Shown here: positions 44,659 through 57,734 of the stretch, piece by piece
How the letters are laid out: the number at the start of each line of letters is the position of its first letter
Numbering within the stretch: position 1 is the stretch's first letter
Assembly (NCBI GenBank): GCA_018398805.1
Contig: JAGFBZ010000290.1
Location: 1,116,001 to 1,180,000, forward strand
Length of the DNA stretch: 64,000 bases
Reading direction: 5' to 3'
Origin: Hirundichthys speculiger
Lineage: Eukaryota; Chordata; Actinopteri; Beloniformes; Exocoetidae
Notes under the pieces: model-generated
The model's input: the letters and a program-made list of their open reading frames with translations, nothing else
What the model was told of the DNA's origin: nothing
Database searches by the model: none
Translations under genes and position numbers: made by a program

Positions 44659-46652
44659 ATGTCTGTTCGTCTGCTCGGCTTTGTGGTGCTGTTTGGGGTC
44701 TCTCGTGCCTCCGAGGACGTGGCCCTTGTCCAGCTCGGACTGCCTTCTCTCCAGTACAGCTCCTCGGTTCGCTCGGTGTGCAAACCCATCCCGAGCACTC
44801 TGTCTCTGTGCCACGGGATCGGCTACAGGCGCATGTGGATCCCCAACTTACTGGGCCACGATTCTCTGAGGGAGGTCCAGCAGCAGTCGGCGGCCTGGCT
44901 GCCGCTCATCTCCAAGCTGTGTCACGGGGACACCAAGAAGTTCCTGTGCTCGCTCTTCGCCCCGGTGTGTCTGCCGGAGCTCAGCGGACCCGTCAGCCCC
45001 TGCAGGAGTCTGTGCGAGGTCGTGCGGGACGGCTGCGTGCCGGTAATGAGCGCGTTTGGCTTCCCCTGGCCCGAGATGTTTAACTGCACCCGGTTCCCGC
45101 GCGGTACGGGGCTCTGTATCCCGGCAACCGGAGAGCGCGAGGGTCGGACGGAAGAGGAGGTCAGACACGAGGACGCGCTTAAAGGTCAGAGACGTCTGGT
45201 TAACCCTGTTCAGGTTTTACACTGTTGTCGCAAAGTAACGTCAGAAACACAAAAGTTAGGAACATGACGTGTGCCATGAAAAGATTTCATTTTCATATTG
45301 GCTTAGAGGTCATGCAGTGATGGGAATACGCATATTTACTTAAATTATGGAGGTAATTGTATGTAGTTTTTCACTGCTAAAAGGGAGACATTGTACGTTT
45401 TACTCAAAGTTAAAAAATAGTTACTCTTAAGATGAAGATGTTACACTGCTTGAACTGCTTATTTACTGCATATTTACTGTTTGCTTGTAAATATTCATTG
45501 TCGAAGTAGGAGTTTCTAATGTTTCAGATGTCTAAGGTTCAAGCAATTGAACTGTGACAATTTTGCTGTGAATCTACTAAAGTAACTGTCCAGAACTGGA
45601 CAGCTACGACTGTGTTAACACAAAAATCAGTTATTTTCCCTCTTTTGTATTTATCTTTAGTGTTGACTTTCATAGTTCACTTATTAAGTTACCTGCTTTC
45701 CACCGTTTTGATCTGTTGTGCTTTTATAGCCACTGGATTTCCACTGTGGCGCCAAAAAACTTCATTTCATTTCATTGATTCATTCCAGACATGTCAAAAC
45801 AATCTTTTAAAGCTTCTACTTCTACTCTAATGAATGAAAAACACTTGACATAATGCTTTAATCCAAGAGTTTGAGTTAAAAGACAGCAGACATGTTCATG
45901 TTTTTTTTTTCTATCAATCACTACAAACAGTTTCAATCAAACCATCTATTTTTCCCATCCACCAGGTAGTGTTATTTGTGATGCCTGTAGTCTGGCCTCT
46001 GAAGGAGAGACTGACATCCAAGAAAACTTCTGCCACAGTCCGTATGGTGAGAACATGTGGTTTCGCAACACATATGAATGTAGTACATTGCAACAACAAC
46101 AATAATAATAATAATAATAATAAACACAATTCTTGCAAAAGCATGGTACAGAACTCAGTTGAGACAGAGAGCTTATTTTACAATGTGCCTCAAGTGACAC
46201 CTGTGGAGCAGTTCACTCATTTCTTTGTCACAGCTTTAAAGATGCGTCTGAGCAGCGTGTCAACAGTGGGAGGTGATCGTCAGCTGGTGCCCCTTGCTCG
46301 AAGTCGCATCCTGAGGTGGGCAGGGGGAGGTGCCGAAAAGGTAGAAGAGATTGGAGGTGCAATGGCCCATGGTGCTTTGTGGCTTCAAGAAGGTGGCCAC
46401 TGTAATTGCCCTGGATTGGACTCTGCAGAGACACAAAAAGGCACAGTGTTAGAGGAGGAGGACATGGATAAGAGGCAGGCTAAAGCAGGAGGGAAGGTGG
46501 GGAATGTGATCTATGGTGGGTGGTTCTTGGGCCTGGCCCAGGCTGAGGAGGGACGACTGGTGCTAACTCGACTAGTGAGGTGGATCAGAGGGGACAAGGA
46601 ACTGAAGAAGTTCATCAGAGCTCTTCTTAAACAACCCTGTCCAGAGATTTGA
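44659..46652 (+). CDS. Secreted frizzled-related protein (sizzled/crescent-like)
   Basis: Three exons are in phase: 44659-45184, 45966-46046 and 46234-46652 (TGA), giving about 341 residues. The start MSVRLLGFVVLFGVSRA is a signal peptide. A frizzled cysteine-rich domain follows, with ten cysteines (41, 51, 88, 97, 104, 115, 119, 126, 143, 153) and the typical YRRMWIPNLLGH, CSLFAPVC and SAFGFPWPEMFNC blocks. Exon 2 (ICDACSLASEGETDIQENFC) begins a netrin-like domain that ends VLTRLVRWIRGDKELKKFIR. This domain order defines sFRPs, extracellular binders of Wnt or inhibitors of tolloid-type proteases. Human has no sFRP at this locus, so the gene is probably one of the lineages lost in mammals (sizzled or crescent), but I cannot decide which. 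Exon 1 is GC-rich. A frame upstream of the ATG is not needed. Lies between lamtor1 and tomt. Confidence 0.9.
46085..46123. repeat. (CAA)n/(TAA)n microsatellite in sFRP intron 2
   Basis: A short CAA run passes into about eight ATA/TAA units between sFRP exons 2 and 3. Confidence 0.85.
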
Positions 46653-47299
46653 ACAAGTAAGATATCAACAACTGCTGTCCTTTCCCCTGGATGCTGCTTT
46701 ACACAGTTTGTTACTGGGTGCTGCAAAGGGAAACACTATGGTAGCGTAAACAAAATCTAATGACGCTACCAAAGAACCAGTGGGGAACATGTTTGGAAAA
46801 ACTCTAATCAAGGAACACCCAGTTGTTCCCAAATAACACAATAGATCACCTGAATGTAGAAGAAACACGTGCAAAACAACGCAAGTAACAAATAAAAATC
46901 TCTTCTCACATTGTTACAAAAGTGTTTTGTTTAAGTCATCATGATGAATTGACCAAAAGATAACCATTTTACTCAGATGACAATAAAGGATTTTTTAATC
47001 AGAGAATGATTAAAGCTTCTTTAAAGACCAAACACAGAAAGCTATTGTTTGTTTATAACCACCAGTCATGCAGATAGAGGTGGTGAGGCAACATCACAAA
47101 AGCTCCTATTTCACATCCAATATAGTTACCACTGAAGCAATTTTTACAAACAAGAGACAAAATGTTACTTATTAATGAACTGAAGAAATGAATGATGGTG
47201 GTACCAGCTCCTGAAGACTGATAAGTAAATTGTAAATAAATAAATAAATCACAGACTGTTATTTTGCTGGCCCACTTTCAGCTTTAATTTTGGCATGCA
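46653..47299. other. sFRP gene 3' flank, no gene seen
   Basis: AT-rich sequence with several AATAAA signals (for example near 46,892 and 46,983) that could end the sFRP transcript. No coding frame is supported. Confidence 0.4.
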
Positions 47300-47339
47300 T
47301 TCACATGAAATAGGCCTGTTCCATGAGTAAAGATCTGAA

Positions 47340-47775
47340 AAAATTCTGCTGATGGGAATATCTGCTCATTCAGAGAATTAAGGTAGTCAGCTCACCTCGT
47401 GACTATCTGAAGCGACCTCATATCATAACTAAGGCTTGTTTTAGTGGACAGCAGATGTGATGGGTGCATCACTTTATCCACTCTCCTTCTTACCTCTATG
47501 TGTCCAGTACTCTGGAACAGAGTGAAATTGGACCTCATGTCCTTCTCTCATTGCCCAGAGTCCAATCATTTTAGAAGATTTTTTTTTTCAGGTTAAGAAG
47601 CCTCACTGATAAATGGTTTTCTTCCGTATTCAGTCCCAATACCTGGAGTTCTCTCCATATTGTGCGGTTACTTTGATTATAAAACATTTTCCTGAGTTCT
47701 ACTTTTGCTTTTCTTTGATTAGATTTTCCAACCACATTTCTTCCTGAAAGATGATTGTTCATTGCTATCCATCTT
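47340..47775 (-). mobile_element. Tc1-like transposase fragment
   Basis: On the minus strand a short frame reads VVGKSNQRKAKVELRKMFYN, then TIWRELQVLGLNTEEN. It resembles the second HTH region of a Tc1-like transposase. The plus-strand text 'gatgggtgcatcactttatcc' at 47,458 matches the same family's relic at 50,708. The element is degraded and no inverted repeats were found. Confidence 0.6.
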
Positions 47776-48599
47776 GGTTCACCTCTAAGTTGCCAACTAA
47801 AAAAAGATTAATCACTGCGGCGTTTTTCAGTTTTTCAACATTTAAAAGATTTTTGTTTTTGTTGGCTATACTGTATATTTGTTGTGAAACAGTAATTGTT
47901 TTTAGTTCTGTAGTAAATAATTATTTTCTTACTCTTTTTCTTCTTTATTTTACCATTTGATCATTTTGTCACAGGAGCTTAAATGGCACACTTTCTTGTT
48001 GTTTGATGAGTTAAATCTCTTGTCTGAAATGACAAAAACAACAGTTTCATATTAAGATGCAATCATCTCAACAGAGGAGTCACTCTGATAAGGAAGAAAG
48101 AAGCAGAAATATGGTGTGTGAATAATAAATTGTTTCAATTTGAGTTTGGTATTATCTTTTCTTCTATTCTCGACATGGTTCTACTGCATTTTTAAAAGTG
48201 TATTTAATTACTCATTTATATTACATATTTAAATTTTGGTATATGTAATAGTGTTCCAGAAATGAGTCTTTTGTTGTCTTTTTCCTGAACTTTCCATCAT
48301 GACTCAGGAAAGAGAGAAACTGGACTCCATCGATGGACGCAGAGACACACACCTGTTGATGTTAACTTGATACATGAGTTTCACGCTGCTTGCCTCTGTG
48401 GCTGCTTCTTTCTACAATAACACCCCTACTTTTAGTGTTTGAAGATGGTGATATTGTTATGTCTCATAAAATCACGAGAAAACTGGTGTTTAGGTTTATG
48501 TTGCTGTTAGTGTCTATGAACTGTGGTTATCTAAAGTTTAGCATATGTTGTCATGCACATGGTGGATAAATAATTCATACTACAGTCACCAAGCTTCTT
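47776..48599. other. Intergenic, no gene seen
   Basis: AT-rich sequence between the Tc1 fragment and the tomt 5' exon. No supported feature. Confidence 0.4.
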
Positions 48600-51500
48600 C
48601 TAAACACAGACACACGCTCTTTTCTTTGGATTTCTGCACCTGCCTCAGCTGAAGTGTCACTTCTCAGCTCTGTTACCATCAGTGCTGCTGCTCTGTTCCT
48701 CAGAAAAGGTGAGTTTGTTTTGCATTCATCTCACTTTTTAGTGGAGAGTGAGAATATCTTATTAGTCGTAGTCTGGATAGTGTGATGAGAGCCTGCAGAG
48801 TCTACTGTTCCCTGACATACCAGGATTTTATCTCACATCTACCACAACACTAGAGTATAGGTGCACTTGTGTATGACTAAGTGTTTGTCAAGATGAAGGC
48901 CTAATTGATGCAACTAAAATGCTACAAATGTAGAATTCACATGAGTCATTCAACAGTTTGTGAATTCACAAATTGTGGAACTATTGTCCTTCTTTCACCT
49001 CATAATATCACTGCATTTTGTCAGCTAAAAATAACCAAAATCTGTTTTACATAAAAGCAGAAGCTTCAAGGGCCGACCACAACCTAGAACAGCTGTGCTT
49101 GAATTTAAGATTTGAAATAATAACAATAATTAGTGCTCATTTTTTAATTGCTTCCCTGGAAACACCTGTAAGATCCCATCAATAATATCTACAAAAATAA
49201 TGTTTAGTCATTGTTAAACCAGATACTGATGCATAGGTAACATACGCTGTAACTTATTTACAACCACTTAAGCAACACATTTGCTTCCATGGGGACTTTA
49301 AGGGACACAAGAAGACATGACACCTAATCTGTCATCACATATGTGAGTATACAAAACCACAATAACTAAATACCTCTATGTATTTTTCTTTGTGTAAGGA
49401 TGCTGTCCCCTGCCATTGCTCTGGCCTTTGTTCCCCTTCTGCTGACGCTGATAATTAGGTACCGCTACTACTTTGTGCTCTTCTATCGGGCCGTCCTGGT
49501 CAGGATATGGAGGGACTGTGTTACCGGTTTAAGCCGGGAGGAGCGTGCCTATCAGTATGTACTCACTCATTCCACCCCTGGAGACCCTGACAGCATCCTG
49601 GATGCCTTTGATTTCTGGTGCAGCAAGGTGGAGTTCATCAGCAACATTGGGCCAAAAAAAGGTGAGGAGAACTTTTGGAGAGATTTCTTTTCTATTTTTT
49701 TAATTCAAAAAAGTCTATTCATCCATCCATTATCTATGCCCATTTAATCCTCTGTAGGGTCACAGGGTCAAAAAAGTCTAAATAAGTCAAAATTCCTAAA
49801 TAGGTATTACAAATCAGTGTTTATGTGTAATGTTTTTGTGTGCTTTAGGGAAAATCCTGGACCGTCTACTGATGGAGCAGAGCCCTCTGACAGTGCTGGA
49901 GCTGGGTACCCATTGTGGTTACAGCACTATTCGGATTGCCCGGGCTCTGCCTGTGGGGGCCAGACTGTACAGCGTTGAGATGGATCCGAGGAATGCTGCT
50001 ATTGCTGAGAAAATCATCCGCCTGGCGGGGTTTGATGATGACATGGTGAGACAGCAAAAACAGGTTGCCTTTATATACAACCCACATCACGCACTGTAGG
50101 CCTTTTCCACCCATATCCACCCAGAGACCTGTTTATAGATACTTGTGTGATCTCCAGGTGGAGCTCATCGTGAATCCCTCTGATGAGGTCATCCCTCAGC
50201 TGCGATCTGACTACAATATGGACAGGCTGGACTTTGTCTTCATGGACCATTGGAAGAAATGCTACATGCCTGACCTGCAGGTAGACTGTGGGGACATTCA
50301 CATACATTCCCTGGCCAAAAAAAAAAAAATTACATTCTTTTTTTCAGTGAGATCTTGTAAATAAAATCTTATCCAGCACATCTGCTGTGTGAAGTCTTCT
50401 CGAACACACAACAAAGATTCTTAGAGGGTTTTAGGTCTGAACTCCATGGCAGACAATCCATGAAAATGCCTCATGCTCCGTGAACCATGCTTTCAGAATT
50501 TAATCTCGATGAGACTTGCTACTGTCATCAGTACCATGGAGAGAAGAAGCTTCTATTGATGGAAAAACTTTGTCATTCAGTATATTTAGTTAATTAGTTG
50601 ACTTTTTCTTTTATGAACATAACAATGTGCAGAACCTAGACCTGATCTACTGATACAACCCCAGGTTATAATACTACTCCCACAGGCTTGTACAGTGGCT
50701 TTAAACTCGATGGGTGCATCACTTTCTCCTCCAGTCTTCCTGATGTGACCATCACTCTAGAAGAGAGTAAATCTGGATTCATCAGACCACATCTGTCATG
50801 GCGGCGCCTCCTGCCTCTTTGGCCCCTCCTGTTGTCCATCTCCTTCTTGCAGTTTTGCTGCTTTTCTCTGTTCTCACTCTCCTCCACAGCTGCAGCCTAT
50901 ATTTAATCCCCCTTACCCCTTATAAACCGGACTCTTCCAGCCACTCAGTGCCAGTCCAGTACAGCTCCTTGTGTGGTATTGAGCCCACTCTAGTTACTAC
51001 TTGTGTCTGCTATCTGAATGAATACTAATGCTACTCTTCTCCAGTGTCCCATCATCACTTCTGTCCATCACAGATATTGGCTGTGGATACCCGCCTCTGG
51101 ATTTGTGTTCTGTCTCCAGAACCTTCTGCCCAATAAAACCTTTTCTATCTTTGATACTATATTGCGCTGAGCCATGGCATATCACCCTGCTCCAGAGTCC
51201 AATCTTTATGCTCTCTAACAAATTGAAACCCTTTTTCCCCATAAGTCCAGCATTTTCTCACTGTCTTCAGTTTTCTTCATATTGTTTGGAAATGCTCTTA
51301 ATGTCATATTGCTGAGAATTGTACTGTTGACTTTCTCTGATTAGATTTGACCAAACATTTGAGTGATCTACAATGTTCCAACATTTTTTTCCAACCACAT
51401 TTCTCCCTAAAAGATAATGATTCCCACTCAACTTACAGGATTTTGTTTTTAAACATTCAATATTTTTTTTACCTTCATTTTACACAACCTGTTAGAAAAA

Positions 51501-51763
51501 AAAAATTTTTTTACACTTTCCCATCATTCCTTGCTCACCTCTCTAACTTACTCTGTGTGTTACAGATGTTGGAGGGCTGTGGTCTGCTAGGGAAAGGATC
51601 CATGATTTTGGCTGACAATGTCCTGTTTCCTGGGGCTCCAAAGTTCCTTCGATACATTCGCAAGAGTGGCCTGTATGAGTGGAAGATCCACCGAGCCACA
51701 CTTGAATATAGCAAGGGCATCAGAGATGGAATGGCTGAGCTGGTGTACCAGGGAATTAAATAG
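48600..51763 (+). CDS. tomt: Transmembrane O-methyltransferase TOMT
   Basis: Coding exons are 49400-49661, 49849-50045, 50158-50280 and 51566-51763 (TAG), in phase, giving 259 residues. A likely 5' UTR exon ends at a strong donor near 48,708, and the ATG lies one base after the next acceptor. The start [21 protein letters not shown] is a membrane anchor. The methyltransferase fold follows: [20 protein letters not shown] beside the SAM motif [11 protein letters not shown], the acidic FMDHWKKCY position, and the metal-binding [15 protein letters not shown]. This matches the COMT-like half of LRTOMT, needed in fish and mammals for trafficking of the hair-cell mechanotransduction channel. All exons look intact. 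Unlike in primates, no fusion with lrrc51 is suggested; 19 kb separate them. Intron 3 holds nested transposons. Confidence 0.96.
49720..49772 (-). repeat. Truncated (ATGG)n-tailed repeat in tomt intron 1
   Basis: This is the reverse-orientation tail of the fish interspersed repeat (plus strand 'atccatccattatctatgcc' followed by 'gtagggtcacaggg'). Confidence 0.75.
50640..51430 (-). mobile_element. Tc1-like relic, interrupted by an insertion
   Basis: On the minus strand, fragments of a Tc1 transposase remain: [11 protein letters not shown] (first catalytic Asp), then [15 protein letters not shown]. Further upstream sequence at 51,180-51,430 corresponds to the HTH-proximal part. Frame changes and stops abound. 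A 386-bp insertion at 50,794-51,179 splits the coding remnant just at MWSDES. It lies in tomt intron 3. Confidence 0.7.
50794..51179 (+). mobile_element. Solo-LTR-like insertion inside the Tc1 relic
   Basis: The inserted segment starts TGTCATGG and ends CCATGGCA, so it has the TG...CA ends of an LTR, with imperfect inverted termini. It contains a TATA-like CTATATTTAAT (about 50,897) and a CAATAAAACC polyadenylation signal at 51,131-51,140. Removing it rejoins the Tc1 reading '...accacatc' with '...atcaccctg', implying a 4-5 bp target duplication with one mismatch. No internal retroelement coding is present. Confidence 0.55.
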
Positions 51764-53454
51764 TCTTGGATGTCACAATATGATATTAAATACACATTTT
51801 CAAAGTATCAGTGGTACACCTCATGGCAAAGCAACCATTCATGAAAATTGAGATGATATGCAAATACTAAAGATTGCATCCATCTTAAAACAACTGCATT
51901 TCACCTTCTAGGTTCTATTTGTAATCACTGCATGTTTGTCTGAAATTTTGAAATACCAAAGCCAAGTTTTGTGAAACTTTGAAGAAAGATCACCAGGAGT
52001 TTCCGGTCCCCCTTTATCTCAGTTCAAGGAAATGCTGGAATGTTCTCAAAATAGTCCATTATCAGCAACCTCATCTGGATTTTATAAACACTCAGCAAAA
52101 AATAAATTATACCATTTATTCACATTATCTACAGAAGACAATTTGCACCTTATTTCAGATGGAAATATGCTGTCAAAAATCAAAGAAACATAACCTCTTT
52201 TTAAAAAAATATCCTTTGGAATAGCATCAGTCAATTTTGAAAAGACTGATTAAAATCACCTTATTTCAAATTTTTTTTAAAGAATTTTGATGCATTTTGA
52301 GAAATGTTACATTCAGGTTTTTACTGATAATGCTTTTAGCTCTGAAATGCTTCCTGACATTGAACATCAACTTACATATGGTGAATGGTGGACCCTGGCA
52401 ACAACAAAATCTCAAAATTGATCAAAAACTATTTTTAAATGAACCGTTGTCACCACCAGGCTTTACATTATTCATTTTTAAACTCACTGAACAGTCAACA
52501 TAAAACTAAATCATACAGCTCACTGCAATGTTCAATTTTGCTGTTTAGTTACAAGAACATAAAAGTTAGAAAACACAAACATGGCTTGATCAAAATTATC
52601 GAATATAAGCTGTTTTGACCTGTAATTTTTTTGGTACAAATAGTAAAAAGCAGACATAACTGTATAATATAAACACAAGAACACCAACATGGTTACCATG
52701 TGATGTAATATTACATTTTAATGATTTTTATAGTTATTGTAAGATAATAAAAATAATTTTTACTTTCCGAGTACCACTCAAAGTTTATAGGTGTTCTACT
52801 CAAGGAGTCTCTGCAACAAGTGGTAAACGTAATACAAAGAACACAGGTGATTAAAGAGTTTCAGTATGCCCTTCTTACTGGTAACAAATTATGTTGCTGA
52901 CTAAGGCAATGTTTGTTCTCAATCAGCTGACTAAAAACACTTAGCAGCACATGACTGAAGATATGACAAGGTCAAAGTTTAAATGAAAGATCACAGGGCC
53001 TATCAGTTCAGCTGGCACTAGGTGGGTGTGCACCAAACCGATTGCAAAACAGCAGCCCTGTTTTTGTGAGTCAATGTTAGAGTACCAGACAGGTTAGGAG
53101 CTGCTTTGACTGGATCAAATTATTAAATGTATCTGGTACATAAAAAAAAAATGAATAAATAAAAGATTAAAAACAAGAAATATGCATGGCAGTATCTTCA
53201 CACACATCCCATGTACTAATAAATAAATGCGTGCCAGAAAGCAACACTCAATCTCCAACAACGCCCAGAGCCCAGTGTCTTGAAAATATACAATATGGGA
53301 AACTCCTGGTGAAATAGCAACTATTTTCTTATCCTTGTTACACAAACAAGAAATATATAAGTGACAAAGGCTGGATGAGCAGCAGTCACTTTTTAAATAG
53401 GGAGCAGAAATCCAGAGACAGGTAAGCTGATTGACACTAGAATAGTCTTTTGTG
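51764..53454. other. Intergenic / 3' UTRs of tomt and anapc15
   Basis: Convergent gene ends. AT-rich, with no supported coding frame. Several AATAAA signals exist on both strands. Confidence 0.4.
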
Positions 53455-54182
<728 letters not shown>

Positions 54183-55885
54183 GGCTGTCATGCAGGCGAC
54201 AACAACATACACAATATGAAGTTAGAACAACAGCAAAGCAATTATCTGTTGGAGTTAAAGGAGACTAAACGACACGGCACCAGACAGAACACAGTAAACC
54301 GTAATCATGGCACGACTTTAAAATGTCTAACCCCTGAAACCATAAGAAAAACATGTTACCTTTACAAATCGTCTATATTAAAACACTACAAAAAAAATCA
54401 AGTAGTTAAAATCACACAAACTTTAATGAGCCTTCAAAAATACCTGACAAAGTGTCGCTCAAAAAAATTCAAAACAAATGTTTCTCGGAAACCGTTGGTG
54501 TTCATCTATAAAGTGTCCGGTCTCCAGTGGCTCCAGAAAGGTTCTGCTTGTATAACTATCATTTTAATCGAACATTCAGTAAATTAGGTAGCAATTTTAT
54601 TTTAGCTGAAAAAAAATTTGTTAGTGATATCATATATTTGCCAGTTTAATGGTACAGAACCGTTCACAAATAGTCCAAAATGTTTAATGGTGTAGCTTGC
54701 TGATGTTTTACATCAAGGGCGTAGAATAAGCATGGACGGTGAGGACTATTCAGCAATTATTGAACTGTCCCCAACAATAACTTTTTTCCCCAGTTCAAAG
54801 AGAAGAACACCTTTTTAGCGTCTCATTAATCTAGACGTTCACAGAATTAAATCCCATTCTCTAATTAAGTCCCTCCTCCAACACACACGTCTAGTGTGAT
54901 TGATTGCGTGTTTTCCAGCTGCTCCGTGAGAGGCTGAAGATACGTTTGATTTTAGCAGCGCCAAAACTGCAAGAAGAAAAATAGTTTTTCCAGTTAACAT
55001 TAAACAGCCTTAAGCCAACAGTGTGAGCTTCCAGTGACAGACAAGTGGGTATCAAAAGACAGTGAGTATGGCACCAAAAGAAAAAAAAAAAGAAGAAGGT
55101 GGACTTGAGTTATTTTTATATTAAGAAAAATGTAAGTCAAGTTTGCTTATGAATGAGTCCATAAAATAGTAACGCTAGTTTTTCAGTGGCTATGGCGCAG
55201 GCTAAAATAGACTGTTTAGGTATGATGGACATGGTCTTTAAACTGACTGCAGAGTAAACAACCTGCTGTAGTAGTAAAAATATAATCCATGACAGTTCTT
55301 TTACAGTCTCCCAGAGTAACATGTCTAACTTTTGTCAAATCAAAATAAGAGACAAACTCCAGTCTTATGCAAAAAATGATTAACCAACAAATCCTGTTAG
55401 GGTGACAGGCCAAGAATCTTAGTGAAACACAAACTTTTCATTCTTATGGCACTGACGTGTTGATGGGGAACTAAATATTTCTAGCAAATTAGGTGCTTTT
55501 GCAGGTACTGTGCACTGCGTTGGTACAAATTGTTTTGAAAATGCTCTCACTGTTAAGGGCAAACATTAATGATAAGAGAAAACTGAAATAGCTTTAAAGG
55601 CTATCTATTTTTTTCACTTTTCATGACATTCACTGTTTGTTTCACAATGGCTTAAGTAAACTTTTAAACTACGTCTTTGTCACTTATTTTCCCTTAACGT
55701 TACACAATTCATGAATATTGTTATATTTAGACTGGAATTTAGAAAAAACCATCAGAATGGCATTGCTAACTAATGTAAATTAAGTGATGTCTTTTATCAT
55801 GTTATCAGTGTTATTATAGGGGGATTTATATGTTCCCATCAATGACAAAAACAAATCTACTTCCTTGAATTATATCATTTATATA
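54183..55885. other. Intergenic upstream of anapc15, no gene seen
   Basis: Contains the presumed anapc15 promoter near 54,190-54,300. Otherwise AT-rich with no supported frame or repeat. Confidence 0.4.
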
Positions 55886-57074
55886 CAGTCCCTTGTGAAA
55901 GTATTCAGTCTCCTTGAACTTTTCAACCTTTTGCCACATTTCAGGCTTCAAACATAAATATATAAAATTTAATTTTTTTTTTGTCAAAAATCAACAAGTG
56001 GGACACAGTTGTGAAGTAGAACAAAATTTATTGGATATTTTATTTTTTTTAACAAATAAAAAACTGAACAGTGGTGTCCGCAATATTATTCGGCCTCTTT
56101 ACTTTCAGTGCAGTAAACTCACTCCAGAAGTTCAGTGAGGATCTTTGAATGATCCAATGTTGTCCTAAATGACTGATGATGATCAATAGAATCCACCTGT
56201 GTGTAATCAAGTCTCCATATAAATGCACCTGCTCTGTGATAGTCTCAGGGTTCTGTTTAAAGTGCAGAGAGCATCATGAAGACCAAGAAACACACCAGGC
56301 AGGTCCAAGATACAGTTGTGGAGAAGTTTAAAGCTGGATGTGGATACAAAAAGATTTCCCAAGCTTTAAACATCTCAAGGAGCACTGTGCAAGCAATCAT
56401 AGTGAAATGGAAGGAGTATCAGACCACTGCATATACCAAGACCCGGCCGTCCCTCTAAACTTTCATCTGGAAGGAGAAGACTGATCAGAGATGCAGCCAA
56501 GAGGCTCATGATCACTCTGTATGAACTATAGAGATCTACAGCGTGGATGGGAGATTTATCTCCCAACAGGACAATGATCCAAAACATAAAGACAAATCTA
56601 CAATGGAACGGTTTACAAATAAACATATCCAGGTGTTAGAACGGCCAAGTCAAAGTCCAGACCTGAATCCAATCCAGAATCTGTGGAAAGAGCTGAAGGC
56701 TGCTGTTCACAAACGTTCTCCATCCAACCTCACTGAGCTCCAGCTGTTTTGCAAGAAAGAATGAGTAAGAATTTTGTCTCTGGATGTGCAAAACTGAGAC
56801 AAACCCCAAGAGACTTGCAGTTGTAATTGCAGCAAAAGGTGGCGCTACAAAGTATTAACACAAGGGGGCCGAATAATATTACGTGCCCCACTTTTCAGTT
56901 TTTTATTTGTTAAAAAAGTTTAAAATATTCAATAAATTTCATTCCACTTCACAATTGTGTCCCACTTTTTGTTGATTCTTGACAAGAAATTGAAATTTTA
57001 TATCTTTGTTTGAAGCCTGAAATGTGGCAAAAGGTTGAAAAGTTCAAGGGGGTGAATACTTTTGCAAGGCACTG
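55886..57074 (+). mobile_element. Tc1 element with internal deletion
   Basis: The left end is CAGTCCCTTGTGAAAGTATT, and the right end is the complementary '...aatacttttgcaaggcactg'. Both are flanked by TA. The inverted repeats extend over more than 80 bp ('ccttttgccacatttcaggc' against 'gcctgaaatgtggcaaaagg'). The transposase survives as an amino-terminal HTH piece (56276-56458) and a carboxy-terminal piece (56543-56764, with DNDPKHK and [11 protein letters not shown]). The middle, with the first catalytic Asp, is deleted. The length is 1,189 bp and the element is non-autonomous. Confidence 0.92.
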
Positions 57075-57693
57075 TATTTGTAGCTTTTACCTCAATAAGT
57101 GTCTATTGTACAGAAATTATCTTCCATCTGCACTCTTCTTTATTTCTTATTGTATTCATGTGAACTGTGCAGTTTAAAATTGTTCAATTGTAAACATGAA
57201 CAGATTGACCAGGAGCTTTTGTTTCACAGAGACATTCACCTGGGGACACCCAACCCAAAAGATTAAATGAAGGTTTTTGTTTTGGTGCTACACTCATTTG
57301 CATCACTTTGCTGTCAGTTGTATTTGTTTAAACTCACTTGTGGCCATGATTTTTTTTTTTTTTTGTCAAAGTTTATATCCATAGATGAGAAGAAAGTAAA
57401 CTGAGTCTTGCTGTTAGACTCAGTTCCCTCTTTGCGACAACAGATCCAGAATGCTACAGGCATTGTTCCTCCTGAGGTTCAAGTATCAGCAGGAGTGTCT
57501 CCTCTAGCACCTCTACATTGACCTTACTGAGGGGGGACTGAGGAGTGTGGGTCCCCTGTAACTGGAAGACACCATTCTTTCCCAATTCTTAAAAAGGGCA
57601 AAGCTGCTTCAGATACCCATGTGATGTTGTCTCTGAGATATTTCTGAGCTACTACCAGATCTGATCCCTTCGGCCCCTACCCCAAACATTTAT

Positions 57694-57734
<41 letters not shown>

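Noticed and set aside
45969..46233. Open frame through sFRP exon 2 into intron 2
   Set aside because: It is not the frame used by exon 2 and it runs through the TAA microsatellite. Only 46,234 onward is used, from the splice acceptor.
46228..46434. Minus-strand frame overlapping sFRP exon 3
   Set aside because: It is an antisense shadow of the netrin-like domain coding sequence.
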